DNA of 64,000 nucleotides from Alteromonas sp047556435 (GCF_047556435.1 NZ_CP180210.1:62001-126000), one strand, 5' to 3'. Counted from the stretch's first letter, positions 33,023-41,994 are shown. Numbers and translations are program-made. Notes: generated from the letters alone by a model not told the origin.

Positions 33023-34148
33023 AAGCTATTTGTCGGACTTTCAGAAGCTCAATGTAGATAGGTCTTCGGGTAGGGCCAAGCCTCATAAGGTTTGTATGCT
33101 TTATGCGGTGATGGACCTTATCGAAGAGGGCCGAATTACTGACAACAAGATTGTCTACAGCCCCGAACTGAAAGAGAGGTTCAGTCATTATTTTGATAAA
33201 CTGAAATCAGAAAAAGACCGTTGCAATCCATACTTACCTTTTTATCATTTAAAAAGCTCTTCTTTTTGGCACTTACAGTTTCGAGAAATGTCCCGGCAAC
33301 AACAGAGACATTCCATTAACGAAGCGTCTTTGAACAAATATGTGCTCTATGCTTATCTTGATAGCTCACTTTTCGAACTATTAAAAAACAAGGACTATAG
33401 TCAGGCGCTTAGAGAGCAGCTTGGTCGAAATCTTTCAGAGCTCGGCGAGCAATTCGTTCGGTGGGCGCAGGAGATCGGAAAGAAAGAAAAAACTGCTAAA
33501 AATTATTTGGGAGCGCTCCAAAACTCAATACCCAATTGGTCTACCGCTGAGGGGCAACCAATTCCGTCATTGTTTGAGATAAGTTCGTTATCTGAGTTTC
33601 GCCAAATCGCGACCAAACTCAAGCAGCTTGAAACATTTAAGCAAAAAGATAGCAAAGGTGGGCAAATGTACTCTGCAGCGCTGCGCGCTTACGAGAACTT
33701 TCTTGCCGACACAACGCAAGTTCAACTCCAGGAAGATATCGACGAAATTCTGCTGAATAAAACCAATAGTGAATCTGAGAAAGCGGCACTTGTTAAAGCG
33801 AGAATAGGCCAAGGCAAATATAGACAAGAACTCATCGACCATTGGAAGCAGTGCGCTTTAACTGGTTTTAAGAATCGAGATTTTTTAATTGCCTCTCATA
33901 TCAAACCGTGGAGAGCGTCTAATCATGAAGAGCGGCTGGATAAATTCAACGGATTATTGCTTGTAGCAAATATCGATAAAGCTTTCGACAAAGCGTATAT
34001 CACTTTTGAAGATAACGGCGCTATGTTGATCGCTGAAGAACTTGAGGAATATACAAAGTTAGGTATCGATCCATCGGCTAAAATTGCTTTAAGTCCTAAG
34101 CATCGCGAGTATATGGCTTACCATCGTGAGGTTTTGTTTCGACGTTAA
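33015..34148 (+). CDS. HNH endonuclease with sulfur-binding-like N-terminal domain, candidate type IV restriction enzyme
   Basis: A 377-residue protein in three parts. Residues about 5-90 carry GRAKPHK, a hydrophobic helix, and PFYHLKSSSFWHL; this is the pattern of the DNA sulfur-binding domain of ScoMcrA-type enzymes that read phosphorothioated DNA. Residues about 130-180 look like a helical SAM-type DNA-binding domain. The C-terminal part is HNH_2-like: Cys280, His295 in ASHIKPW, Asn312 in NGLLL, and Phe324-Asp325. The active-site residues appear intact. Its start lies inside the upstream methyltransferase gene. Predicted to cut modified or foreign DNA; whether the mark is phosphorothioate or a modified base is not known, and no dnd or ssp gene is in the window. 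Confidence 0.75.
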   Translation: MLESYLSDFQKLNVDRSSGRAKPHKVCMLYAVMDLIEEGRITDNKIVYSPELKERFSHYFDKLKSEKDRCNPYLPFYHLKSSSFWHLQFREMSRQQQRHSINEASLNKYVLYAYLDSSLFELLKNKDYSQALREQLGRNLSELGEQFVRWAQEIGKKEKTAKNYLGALQNSIPNWSTAEGQPIPSLFEISSLSEFRQIATKLKQLETFKQKDSKGGQMYSAALRAYENFLADTTQVQLQEDIDEILLNKTNSESEKAALVKARIGQGKYRQELIDHWKQCALTGFKNRDFLIASHIKPWRASNHEERLDKFNGLLLVANIDKAFDKAYITFEDNGAMLIAEELEEYTKLGIDPSAKIALSPKHREYMAYHREVLFRR

Positions 34149-34156
34149 GTTTGAGT

Positions 34157-34167
34157 GGGTGCGCCAG
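34157..34167 (+). repeat. Putative attachment-site repeat, distal copy
   Basis: GGGTGCGCCAG, identical to the 3' end of tRNA-Arg, lies 8 bases after the stop of the HNH gene. The flanks beyond the 11 bases do not match, so this is a short core repeat. Confidence 0.55.
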
Positions 34168-34382
34168 ACATTGCCTAAGAAAGGCCAATCGCTCAATGCA
34201 TCTGGAGACTATGGAAGCAAATTACCCACATCCGATATAACGGGATCATTTACATCAATGTCAGAAGCCGAATGAGTGACTCTTTGATTGCCGCGGGCAT
34301 ACTTCGTCCTTGGTATTTGTTGGGAGTATCCTTTCGGCACTAATTATTATTGATAAGCAATGGCGATTAATATCAGCCCGAT

Positions 34383-35096
34383 TCAATTCAAGCAGCATTT
34401 CTTAAACTTTTTACCACTACCACAGGGGCACGGGTCGTTGCGCCCGATATCTTTTGCCTCGTTATAGTAAGGTACGTTAGCGCTTTCAAGTTCTTCTTCA
34501 TAAATAGCTCTACCTAGCTGCCCGACCGCGCCGAGGCAGAAATCGATAGAGAAGGTTCCTGTCTCGTCTTCCTCAATTAGATTTATCAGGTCAGGAAGCT
34601 CCGCTGAGGTGCGTGCTTGTTCAGACATACACTGCATCATTAATATCATCGCCGTGCCCACAGCCACTGATTCCTCTGAGTCTTCGTCAGGTATGTAAGC
34701 ATCCCACACCTCTTTTAACCATTCGTGTCCGGTTAAATAGCCCCGGGCAAAGCTTTGTAACTCTGGTGTCGGTTTCTTTTCTGCGTTCAGAGAGATTTGA
34801 TGTGGTAGCGCAAAGCGTGCCTCCTGAATGAAAGTGTTCACACAATAGTTGTGCCAGGCCATGAGATGCTCAAATACCGCCACAGCCTGTTGTTCTGTCT
34901 CAAACTGCAGATCTTCAGCGTCATCTTGCCAAATCAGAGCCATCCATTCTGATGGCATGATTAATTCAGGAGCGGAGCAAACTGAGGTCACAAACCCCAG
35001 AAGTTCAGCAGGCTTTTTTAACCCACCGTTGTTGCTTAAAGGGCTGCATAACTGATCAAAAGCGGCATAATCGAAGCTCTCTGGTAGGTTGCTCAC
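34383..35096 (-). CDS. YecA/UPF0149-family protein with SEC-C zinc motif
   Basis: A 237-residue protein with an N-terminal UPF0149 (YgfB/YecA) helical domain and a C-terminal SEC-C zinc-binding motif, GRNDPCPCGSGKKFKKCC. The SEC-C motif is shared with SecA, and YecA homologues contact ribosomes through it; the detailed role is not settled. It is cytosolic, with no signal peptide. It lies just beyond the putative island end, leftward and monocistronic, and its composition resembles the chromosomal backbone. Confidence 0.85.
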   Translation of the reverse strand: MSNLPESFDYAAFDQLCSPLSNNGGLKKPAELLGFVTSVCSAPELIMPSEWMALIWQDDAEDLQFETEQQAVAVFEHLMAWHNYCVNTFIQEARFALPHQISLNAEKKPTPELQSFARGYLTGHEWLKEVWDAYIPDEDSEESVAVGTAMILMMQCMSEQARTSAELPDLINLIEEDETGTFSIDFCLGAVGQLGRAIYEEELESANVPYYNEAKDIGRNDPCPCGSGKKFKKCCLN

Positions 35097-35408
35097 GGTT
35101 GCTCCTTCGTATATCGGTTCAGGTTCTTACCAGTCTACCCAAAGTGTGTAACGCAATCTAAGAGTTTGCACGTTAAGCAACGATGAAAAGAGTGCCACAG
35201 CACTAAGACGACGCTTTGCGCCGCTTCGAACCTCGATTACAAATCTTGCCCGTAAATTGCGGGCCTTTATCCCAAGCCGACGTTTCTACTTCGTCTGGAT
35301 TTCAGGTTCAGGCCTTGCTCCAGAAACACCCAGTTACACCCAATAATTGACACCCTCCCCACGGTTGGTTACTTTTTACTCTACACAATGAGGAGAGTGA
35401 AAAACAAC
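35097..35408. other. Intergenic region, divergent control region
   Basis: About 310 bases between the divergent YecA-type and DUF1232 genes. The only notable features are a weak hairpin (GCCCG at 35248-35252 with CGGGC at 35260-35264) and a possible rightward promoter, TTGACA at 35347-35352 with a weak TACTTT 17 bases later, 33 bases before the DUF1232 start. No gene is supported. Confidence 0.4.
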
Positions 35409-35960
35409 ATGTCCATTTCTATAAGTTTTGAATTATCTGACAGTGACCTGGATCATTTCAGAGAAGTGATTAAGGCTGCAGCGCAGAACGCCAGCAAGTA
35501 CACCGAAGACGAGATTCTCACCAAAGCCGCTGCCACGTGCAAGGAAATGGAGAATGCTGATTTGCCTTCCTTTGTGTCTGAGCGTGTGGAATCACTGGAA
35601 ATGCTAATGGCTGCGGTTAAGGATGAAGAGTGGCAGATGCCGGCAGAGGAAAGGCAGGATATTCTGACGTCACTGGCGTATTTCGTAGACCCTGAAGATA
35701 TGGTGCCCGATCATATTCCGGGCCTGGGCTACCTGGATGATGCCATTATGATTGAGCTGGTTATTCAGGACATGTCTTTGGATTTATCGGCTTATCGCGA
35801 GTTTTGCAGCTTCCGCAGTACGGAAGAGAAGCGTCGTGGTGAAGAAGCCAGAGTGGACCGCGAAAGCTGGTTGGCAGGAACGCGTAGTCAAATCCGTTCA
35901 AGCATGCGTAAAAAGCGCCAGTCAGGCACGCGTCGCCGGGTGTTTGGCCGCATTATGTAA
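35409..35960 (+). CDS. DUF1232 (YkvA-like) protein
   Basis: A 183-residue acidic, helical protein. The DUF1232 signature YFVDPEDMVPDHIPGLGYLD occupies residues 91-110 and continues into a hydrophobic helix (DAIMIELVIQDMSL). The C terminus is basic (MRKKRQSGTRRRVFGRIM), which may contact membrane or nucleic acid. Many members have a membrane hairpin, but here the hydrophobic part is short. ATG 35409 is chosen; GAGGAG lies about 13 bases upstream, and an in-frame ATG at 35388 would add seven residues. Function of the family is unknown. Confidence 0.75.
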   Translation: MSISISFELSDSDLDHFREVIKAAAQNASKYTEDEILTKAAATCKEMENADLPSFVSERVESLEMLMAAVKDEEWQMPAEERQDILTSLAYFVDPEDMVPDHIPGLGYLDDAIMIELVIQDMSLDLSAYREFCSFRSTEEKRRGEEARVDRESWLAGTRSQIRSSMRKKRQSGTRRRVFGRIM

Positions 35961-35964
35961 CACT

Positions 35965-36007
35965 GTGGGTGTTCCCACTAAGAATGCGCCAGAGGGCTCT
36001 CTGGCGC
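35965..36007 (+). terminator. Tandem hairpins after the DUF1232 gene
   Basis: GTGGG/CCCAC with a TGTT loop (35965-35978) is followed by a perfect 9-bp stem GCGCCAGAG/CTCTGGCGC with loop GGCT (35986-36007) and then GGTTTAAC. The second hairpin is a likely terminator despite the short T-run. Confidence 0.6.
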
Positions 36008-36140
36008 GGTTTAACGTCATTACATGTCAGGCCGGAAGTGGCCGGCAGCAAACGATCAGCTAATCCTGAGCCGGTAAGTTGTTCAGCAAGCCAGATAACG
36101 CGCATAACAGGTGCCATCTTAAGCAGCCCGTAGCTTCAAA

Positions 36141-36551
36141 TTAGCTATTACTTTTGTCTTTTGCGTCTTCTTCTTGCTCGTCATCATCATGCGGAGGCAA
36201 TTGTTCCCGAGCACGCTTTACCAACTCGTCGTTGCGGGTTCTGCCCATGGTCTTTACCTGATGGTGCATCGCTACTTTCGCGAGGATGTGGGCGGTAACC
36301 GGCGCAGTGATCACCAGAAACACAGTAATGAGAATTTCTTTGATGGTGGCATAACCCTGCAAGTCGAACATATACACCATCGAACCGCCAAGTACGCCAC
36401 CCAAACCTAATGTCGTCGCTTTGGTGGGGGCATGCAGGCGAACATACAAATCTTTTAATCGCAGTAACCCAAACGAGCCTATCAATATGAAAAGGCCACC
36501 TAAGAGAAGTAGAAGCGAAATAACCAGCTCTGCTGCAAAACTCATAAACAC
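36141..36551 (-). CDS. mrpG: Na+/H+ antiporter subunit G
   Basis: Last gene of the six-gene Mrp (Mnh) cation/proton antiporter operon. The 136-residue protein has three hydrophobic segments (for example LVISLLLLLGGLFILIGSFGLLRL and TTLGLGGVLGGSMVY) and the RLHAPTKATTLG motif of MnhG/PhaG. A charged C-terminal tail (about residues 105-136) is longer than usual and very Asp/Glu-rich. It is a small structural subunit of the membrane complex that exports Na+ in exchange for protons. It starts two bases after mrpF ends. Confidence 0.92.
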   Translation of the reverse strand: MFMSFAAELVISLLLLLGGLFILIGSFGLLRLKDLYVRLHAPTKATTLGLGGVLGGSMVYMFDLQGYATIKEILITVFLVITAPVTAHILAKVAMHHQVKTMGRTRNDELVKRAREQLPPHDDDEQEEDAKDKSNS

Positions 36552-36553
36552 TC

Positions 36554-36823
36554 CTACTCGATAATGTCGCCGCGAAGCAGGTATTTGCCAAACGCGACAC
36601 TGCTGACAAACCCCAGCATGGCAATTAACAGTGCGGCCTCAAAGTAAAGTCCGGTGCGATTGTATATGCCGTACAGTAAAATTAAGGCAATGCTGTTGAT
36701 ATACATGGTATCCAGCGCCAGGATCCTGTCGACAACATGCGGACCGATGAGCAGACGCCACAAATTCAGTACCAGCGCCACACAGATCATGGCGGCAACC
36801 ACGATTACAGTGAAATCTAGCAT
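36554..36823 (-). CDS. mrpF: Na+/H+ antiporter subunit F
   Basis: An 89-residue small membrane subunit with three helices. VDRILALDTMYINSIAL is the MrpF signature that contains the conserved Asp. It belongs to the Mrp hetero-oligomeric Na+/H+ antiporter. Its ATG overlaps the end of mrpE by 7 bases (ATGCTAG), indicating coupled translation. Confidence 0.92.
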   Translation of the reverse strand: MLDFTVIVVAAMICVALVLNLWRLLIGPHVVDRILALDTMYINSIALILLYGIYNRTGLYFEAALLIAMLGFVSSVAFGKYLLRGDIIE

Positions 36824-37317
36824 GCGAAAATTTCCTTAATGCGCGCTTCATAACGCTGTTTGATGAAGTCTATGACCTCCTGCTCGTCGTCAGGCATATT
36901 CAGAACATGCACATAAAGCCAGTTTCTATCTGACGATATTTCACAGCTTAGTGTTCCTGGGGTCATAGTCACGGTACTGGCCAGCACAGTGATAGGAAAA
37001 ATGTTTGGTAAATCCAGCGGCACCGCCACGAAGCCGGGTTTAATCTTACGCATGGGGCCAACCACCAGAAGCGCAACCTGCACATTGGCAACCAGAATAT
37101 CCTTTAGCACAATCCCGATATAACTGAACACTTTCAACGGGCGCTTTACCGGGGCTTCAGGCATTCGCAGCGGCTGGCACAGTAGCGGAATAATAATGCC
37201 TAGTGCTGTCCCCAACAGAATATGGCCAACGCCTATTGAAGCATTTAATGCCAGCCAGACTATCAGCAGCATCAGGCTGTGCAGTGGCGTGGGAAGTAGT
37301 TTGGAAACGATGTTCAT
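36817..37317 (-). CDS. mrpE: Na+/H+ antiporter subunit E
   Basis: A 166-residue subunit with two N-terminal membrane helices and a cytosolic domain carrying VLASTVTMTPGTLSCEIS, the conserved MrpE motif. The ATG overlaps the mrpD stop (ATGA). MrpE is needed for full antiport activity in the Mrp complex. Confidence 0.92.
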   Translation of the reverse strand: MNIVSKLLPTPLHSLMLLIVWLALNASIGVGHILLGTALGIIIPLLCQPLRMPEAPVKRPLKVFSYIGIVLKDILVANVQVALLVVGPMRKIKPGFVAVPLDLPNIFPITVLASTVTMTPGTLSCEISSDRNWLYVHVLNMPDDEQEVIDFIKQRYEARIKEIFAC

Positions 37318-38840
37318 TGCGCGCCCTCCCGAAGATTCATGGCCTCGAGAAGATAGGGCACATTGTGTAATTGCGCCGCGGCGTCAGTAGTGTATTGAAT
37401 GACGTAACCGCCAAAAACAACCATCGCAGGAGACGCTACCAGCAGCAACACGGCACCGGAAAGCTGCCATATTGATGCGCTTTTAGAATCAGACGGGTCG
37501 CTGTTTTCAGGATAGCGCCAGAACAGGGTGGTGCCAGCTCTGGACAACGCGACAATGGTTACCAGACTGGAGATAAGCACAAACGTCCACACCCACAGTT
37601 TTTCAGCCGCACCGGTTGCCGCCTGAAGCACCATCAGTTTGCCTAGAAAGCCGGAAAATGGTGGTAGCCCGGCAACGGCAAGCGCGGCGATAAAAAAGAG
37701 TATGCCAAATGCGGTCTGTTGTTTTACTTTTCTGGCTAAAACGAAACGGTCCAGCGCTTTACCCCGCTGCTGGCCTACCATGTCAGCAACTAAAAACAGG
37801 GTAGCTGAGATGACTGTGCTGTGAATCAGGTAAAATAACCCTGCCGCTGTCGCCTCGGGCGTGCGCAAGGCAAAGGCAATCAGCAATGTGCCCACAGACA
37901 CGATGATTAGATTACTGTTGAGCGTACGCAAATTTGGGCTTGCAAGTGCGCCGATCGAGCCAGCAGTAACGGTAAGAATTGCCAGTACCCAGATCCAGGG
38001 CTCGGCCATGCCGGCCAAGTCACCGGCGGTGTCTCCAAAAATCACCGTAAATACGCGAAATATACAGTACACACCTACTTTGGTCATAATCGCGAACAGC
38101 GCTGCTACCGGCGCACTGGCGGCCTCGTAAGTTTGCGGTAGCCAGAAGTGCAATGGCAGCATTGCCGCCTTAAGTCCAAATACCACCAACAGTAACGACC
38201 CACCCACCTGCGCAATCACCTTCTGGCTTGGGCCTAACTCAGCCATCCGTTGTGACATATCTGCTATATTCAGCGTGCCGGTGGCGGCGTAAAGGGTTCC
38301 CAGCGCAATCAGGAATAAACTCGAGCCGATGAGGTTCAGAATAACGTAATGCACGTTTGCGAGGGTTTTTTGTTTTCCGCCGCCATGCACCATCAGCGCG
38401 TAAGACGCGATAAGCAGCACTTCGAAGAAAACAAACAGGTTAAACAAATCGTTTGTCAGAAACGCACCACTTATGCCCAACAGCTGAAACTGAATTAACG
38501 GGTGGTAGTACTTACCTTCACGGTCGGTGCCTGCAAATGAGTACAGGGTGATACCCAGACCCAGAAAACTGGTTAGCGCAATGAGCATGGACGAGAGCAG
38601 GTCGGCGTACAGAATTATGCCGAATGGCGGTTGCCAGTCTCCTACAGCATACATCAGCGCGCCATGCTGGCTGACGGTAACCATCAGCCAGATGCCGCAG
38701 GCTACTTGTAACAGCGTTAGCAACAAGGTTGCCACCCGCCTGTGACGGTAGCGCTCCACCCCAATAAATGGCGGCAACAACATCAGTAGCCCGCCAATCA
38801 GCGGTATCAGAATTGGCAAAATAGGCAGATGAAAACTCAT
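37314..38840 (-). CDS. mrpD: Na+/H+ antiporter subunit D
   Basis: A 508-residue polytopic protein homologous to complex I proton-pumping subunits (NuoL/M/N), with about 14 helices. Visible signatures are FVFFEVLLIASYALMVHGG, carrying the conserved Glu, and LKAAMLPLHFWLPQTYEAA with the conserved Lys. It forms one of the two ion-transport units of the Mrp antiporter. ATGA overlaps with both neighbours, mrpC and mrpE. Confidence 0.95.
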   Translation of the reverse strand: MSFHLPILPILIPLIGGLLMLLPPFIGVERYRHRRVATLLLTLLQVACGIWLMVTVSQHGALMYAVGDWQPPFGIILYADLLSSMLIALTSFLGLGITLYSFAGTDREGKYYHPLIQFQLLGISGAFLTNDLFNLFVFFEVLLIASYALMVHGGGKQKTLANVHYVILNLIGSSLFLIALGTLYAATGTLNIADMSQRMAELGPSQKVIAQVGGSLLLVVFGLKAAMLPLHFWLPQTYEAASAPVAALFAIMTKVGVYCIFRVFTVIFGDTAGDLAGMAEPWIWVLAILTVTAGSIGALASPNLRTLNSNLIIVSVGTLLIAFALRTPEATAAGLFYLIHSTVISATLFLVADMVGQQRGKALDRFVLARKVKQQTAFGILFFIAALAVAGLPPFSGFLGKLMVLQAATGAAEKLWVWTFVLISSLVTIVALSRAGTTLFWRYPENSDPSDSKSASIWQLSGAVLLLVASPAMVVFGGYVIQYTTDAAAQLHNVPYLLEAMNLREGAQ

Positions 38841-39202
38841 GGTTTACCTCTGACGGTTTTTACCAGTTTGTCGGAGTCAGGATGTTCACGACCGTCCACC
38901 AGGTCGTTACCCAGATCAGCGCGGGCTCGCATCGACAAGATCACTACAAAGGCAATCATGGCAAAGCCAATAACAATGGCGGTAAGCACCAGGGCTTGCG
39001 GTAAAGGATCGGCATAGTTCTCGGTGGTACCGAGAATGGCTGAACCTTCCAGGCTGAGGCGGCCACTGGAAAACAGGAAGAGGTTTACTGCATAAGACAG
39101 CATGGTTAACCCAACGACAACAGAGAACGTACGGCCTCGCAAGCACAGAAAAACACCGCAAAACGTTACCATACCAACACAAATTACGTATAAAGTTTCC
39201 AC
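38837..39202 (-). CDS. mrpC: Na+/H+ antiporter subunit C
   Basis: A 121-residue NuoK-like subunit with three helices (GMVTFCGVFLCLRGRTFSVVVG; LTMLSYAVNLFLFSSG; PLPQALVLTAIVIGFAMIAFVV). The PLPQALVLTAIVI motif is diagnostic for MrpC. The GTG start shares one base with the mrpA stop (TAGTG). The charged C-terminal tail after residue 95 is in the cytosol. Confidence 0.93.
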   Translation of the reverse strand: METLYVICVGMVTFCGVFLCLRGRTFSVVVGLTMLSYAVNLFLFSSGRLSLEGSAILGTTENYADPLPQALVLTAIVIGFAMIAFVVILSMRARADLGNDLVDGREHPDSDKLVKTVRGKP

Positions 39203-41994
39203 TATTCCTCCATCGTTGGGCGATACCGGACTGACGTCAGCTTACCGAGGTTTGCCAGAATCAGTAATGTTGCCCCTACTACGGTTAGATACACGCCCAG
39301 GTCGAAAATGAGGGCGCTTGTCAGCTCGATTTTTCCAATGAGCGGAATATCAAAATAATCAAACCAGCTTGTCAGGAACGGACGGTCAAAGAACCAGCTC
39401 CCCATGCCGGTAAATGCAGCTATCAGGACGCCCCAGGCGATCAGTGATTGGTAATTCACTTTCAGGCGGGGTTTAATCCAGTCCACACCATGAGCAATGT
39501 ACTGCTGAATGAGGGCCACTGAGGTAATAAGTCCGGCGATAAAGCCGCCGCCGGGCATGTTATGACCACGCAAGAAGATGTAAAACGACACCAGCAACGC
39601 CAGTGGAAGCAGACTTTGTGAAATCATAATTAAAATGGGTGGGTGAACATCTTTGGACCACGGCAGGCCATTTTCATCTGCGTTGGTCATAGACAACCGT
39701 ATGCCTGCCAGTAATTTAAAGATGCCAATGGCTGCAATACCCAATACCAGTATTTCGCCGAGAGTATCCAGTCCACGGAAATCTACCAGGATCACGTTTA
39801 CTGCGTTGGTGCCACCACCGCCGGTTTTACTATTGGCGATAAAGTAATCGGAGATGCTGTCCAGCGGTTGAGTAATGAACGCGTAATTGACCGTTGCCAC
39901 GATACCGCCGATAGCTGCGGCAATGACCAGGTCTCTGACGATTCGCGACGGCGCCGATTCGATCAGGGTTTTCTGCGGCAGGAAGTAAAGTGCCAGCATC
40001 AGCAAAATAACCGTTACCACTTCCACCGCCAGCTGGGTAAGGGCGAGGTCTGGTGCCGAAAAGCGGGCAAAAGCTATCGACACGATTAATCCCACGACTG
40101 ACAACAATATAAGTGAAAACATACGGTTGCGATGGAAGATCACGGTGCCGACAGCACTTAGGCATAAAATAAAAGCCGCTACGATTTCTGTTGCGGTAAC
40201 GGGTTGATCAGGAGGCAACACTGTGGAGGTCTCCAGATTAATCAGCGGCACGGTGGCGATCACGATGGTGAACAACAAAAGCATAGACATGTACCGCTGA
40301 AGCGAGCCATTGTCCATATACTCATGGGCGCGTTTGGCAGCGGCAACGATGCGCTGTATCAGACCTTCGAAGACCAGTTTTGCGTCAGACTCCCGGAACT
40401 GAGACTGGAACCGGTACACCTCGTTTCGGTAGAAATACACAATCATGCCTCCCACAATGGCAACCATACTCATCAACAACGGCAGGTTGAAACCATGCCA
40501 GATAGCGAGGCTGTAGTACGGTAATTCGCCAACGATGACAGCTGATGCCGCTGACGACAGTAAGTCGCCCACCATGAAAGCAGGGAATATCCCGACAACC
40601 AAACATAATGCGGCCAGGATCTCGATAGGGACTTTCATGTAGCGTGGTGGCTCGTGAGGATCTTTCGGTAAATCTTCCGGTTCGTCGCCGAAAAATACGT
40701 CGTGCACAAAGCGCAGTGAATACGCTACGGCAAAAATGCCGCCCAGCGTGGCCAGCACCGGGATCATCCACGACAGATACCCGAGTGTTTCCTGATGCAG
40801 TGATTCGGCAAAGAACATTTCTTTGGATAAAAAGCCGTTAAATAAAGGAACGCCCGCCATCGACGCCGACGCAATCATTGCCAGTGTGGCGGTGTGCGGC
40901 ATGTACGGCCATAACCCGGAAAGCCTTCGCATATCCCGAGTGCCGGTTTCATGATCGACCACGCCGGCGGCCATAAACAGCGACGCCTTGAACAATGCAT
41001 GATTCATAATATGGAACAGCGCGGCGACAGTGGCCAGCTTGGTGTCGAGCCCCAGCAATAACACGATAAGTCCGAGGTGGCTGACGGTAGAGTAGGCCAG
41101 CAGGCCTTTAAGGTCGTGTTTGAACATTGCCACATACGCGCCCATAACCAGCGTCAGCAGGCCTGCCACAGTGACAATTAAAAACCACATGTCGGTGCCT
41201 GCCAGTACCGGGTAGAATCGCGCCAGTAGAAAAATACCCGCTTTAACCATGGTGGCTGAGTGTAAGTAAGCACTTACTGGTGTTGGAGCTGCCATCGCGT
41301 GTGGCAACCAGAAATGGAATGGGAATTGTGCAGATTTCGTGAACGCACCCAGCAAAATCAACGACAGTACAACAGGATAAAGGGCGTGCTCCCGCAAGAT
41401 GTCGCCGCTGGAAAGGATAACGTCAACCTGGTAACTGCCGACAATATCTGAAATAAGCAGTAAACCTGCGAGGAGTGCCAGGCCACCGGCCCCGGTCACC
41501 GTAAGTGCCATACGTGCGCCTTTGCGCGATTCGGTTTTTGTAGCCCAGAAGCTGATGAGCAGGAACGAGCTGATGCTGGTTAATTCCCACGCCATCCACA
41601 ACTGCAATACGTTGTTGGCCAGCACTATCGACAACATAGCCGACATAAACAGCATTAAATAGGCAAAAAAGCGTCCTACAGACTCTCTGTCAGATAAATA
41701 ATAACGGGCATAAATAATGATAAGAAGCCCGATACCCAGAATAAGCAGGCAAAACATTAACGACAGACCGTCGAGTCGCATCGACAAGTTAAGACCAATC
41801 GAGGGAAGCCATTGGAGCTGCTCTAAAACCGTATATCCTGCCAGTACTGTTGGCATCAGGCTTATGACATAGGCAAGGGCAATCGCGGGCGCGATCATGG
41901 TGCATAGTGTAACCGCCGTACGTCCAAATCTTTCAGTTAACAACGGTACAAACACACTGCATAGCATGATCGCCGTTATCCAGAATAAACTCAT
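39202..41994 (-). CDS. mrpA: Na+/H+ antiporter subunits A and B, fused
   Basis: A 930-residue protein in which a NuoL-like MrpA (about residues 1-760) is joined to an MrpB domain (about residues 780-930, containing FYIFLRGHNMPGGGFIAGLI). The A part has the antiporter core LWMAWELTSISSFLLI with its Glu, and AQFPFHFWLPHAMAAPTPVS with its Lys/His region. It is the largest ion-conducting subunit of the Mrp complex, important for Na+ and alkali tolerance in marine bacteria. It is the first gene of the leftward operon A(B)-C-D-E-F-G. Group 2 Mrp systems have this A-B fusion, so the fusion is ordinary for gammaproteobacteria. Confidence 0.95.
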   Translation of the reverse strand: MSLFWITAIMLCSVFVPLLTERFGRTAVTLCTMIAPAIALAYVISLMPTVLAGYTVLEQLQWLPSIGLNLSMRLDGLSLMFCLLILGIGLLIIIYARYYLSDRESVGRFFAYLMLFMSAMLSIVLANNVLQLWMAWELTSISSFLLISFWATKTESRKGARMALTVTGAGGLALLAGLLLISDIVGSYQVDVILSSGDILREHALYPVVLSLILLGAFTKSAQFPFHFWLPHAMAAPTPVSAYLHSATMVKAGIFLLARFYPVLAGTDMWFLIVTVAGLLTLVMGAYVAMFKHDLKGLLAYSTVSHLGLIVLLLGLDTKLATVAALFHIMNHALFKASLFMAAGVVDHETGTRDMRRLSGLWPYMPHTATLAMIASASMAGVPLFNGFLSKEMFFAESLHQETLGYLSWMIPVLATLGGIFAVAYSLRFVHDVFFGDEPEDLPKDPHEPPRYMKVPIEILAALCLVVGIFPAFMVGDLLSSAASAVIVGELPYYSLAIWHGFNLPLLMSMVAIVGGMIVYFYRNEVYRFQSQFRESDAKLVFEGLIQRIVAAAKRAHEYMDNGSLQRYMSMLLLFTIVIATVPLINLETSTVLPPDQPVTATEIVAAFILCLSAVGTVIFHRNRMFSLILLSVVGLIVSIAFARFSAPDLALTQLAVEVVTVILLMLALYFLPQKTLIESAPSRIVRDLVIAAAIGGIVATVNYAFITQPLDSISDYFIANSKTGGGGTNAVNVILVDFRGLDTLGEILVLGIAAIGIFKLLAGIRLSMTNADENGLPWSKDVHPPILIMISQSLLPLALLVSFYIFLRGHNMPGGGFIAGLITSVALIQQYIAHGVDWIKPRLKVNYQSLIAWGVLIAAFTGMGSWFFDRPFLTSWFDYFDIPLIGKIELTSALIFDLGVYLTVVGATLLILANLGKLTSVRYRPTMEE

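Larger units (their letters stand above)
31155..34167. mobile_element. Putative tRNA-Arg-associated mini-island (NERD, methyltransferase, HNH)
   Basis: A 3.0-kb segment directly after tRNA-Arg, closed by an exact 11-bp copy of the tRNA 3' end. It holds three genes of the kind carried on defence islands and no housekeeping gene. Hand counts give 40-42% GC in two 60-base samples (33001-33060 and 33601-33660), against 53% at 16801-16860 and 63% at 38101-38160. There is no integrase, so it is either a remnant or was mobilised in trans. The boundaries are inferred from the repeats. Confidence 0.5.

Noticed and set aside
31155..34167. Classical restriction-modification system in the island
   Set aside because: The methyltransferase lacks DNA-methylase motifs and the nuclease resembles modification-dependent types, so an ordinary R-M label would be wrong.
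35985..35992. TGCGCCAG resembling the attachment repeat
   Set aside because: Only 8 bases match and they are part of a terminator stem after the DUF1232 gene, so not an att site.
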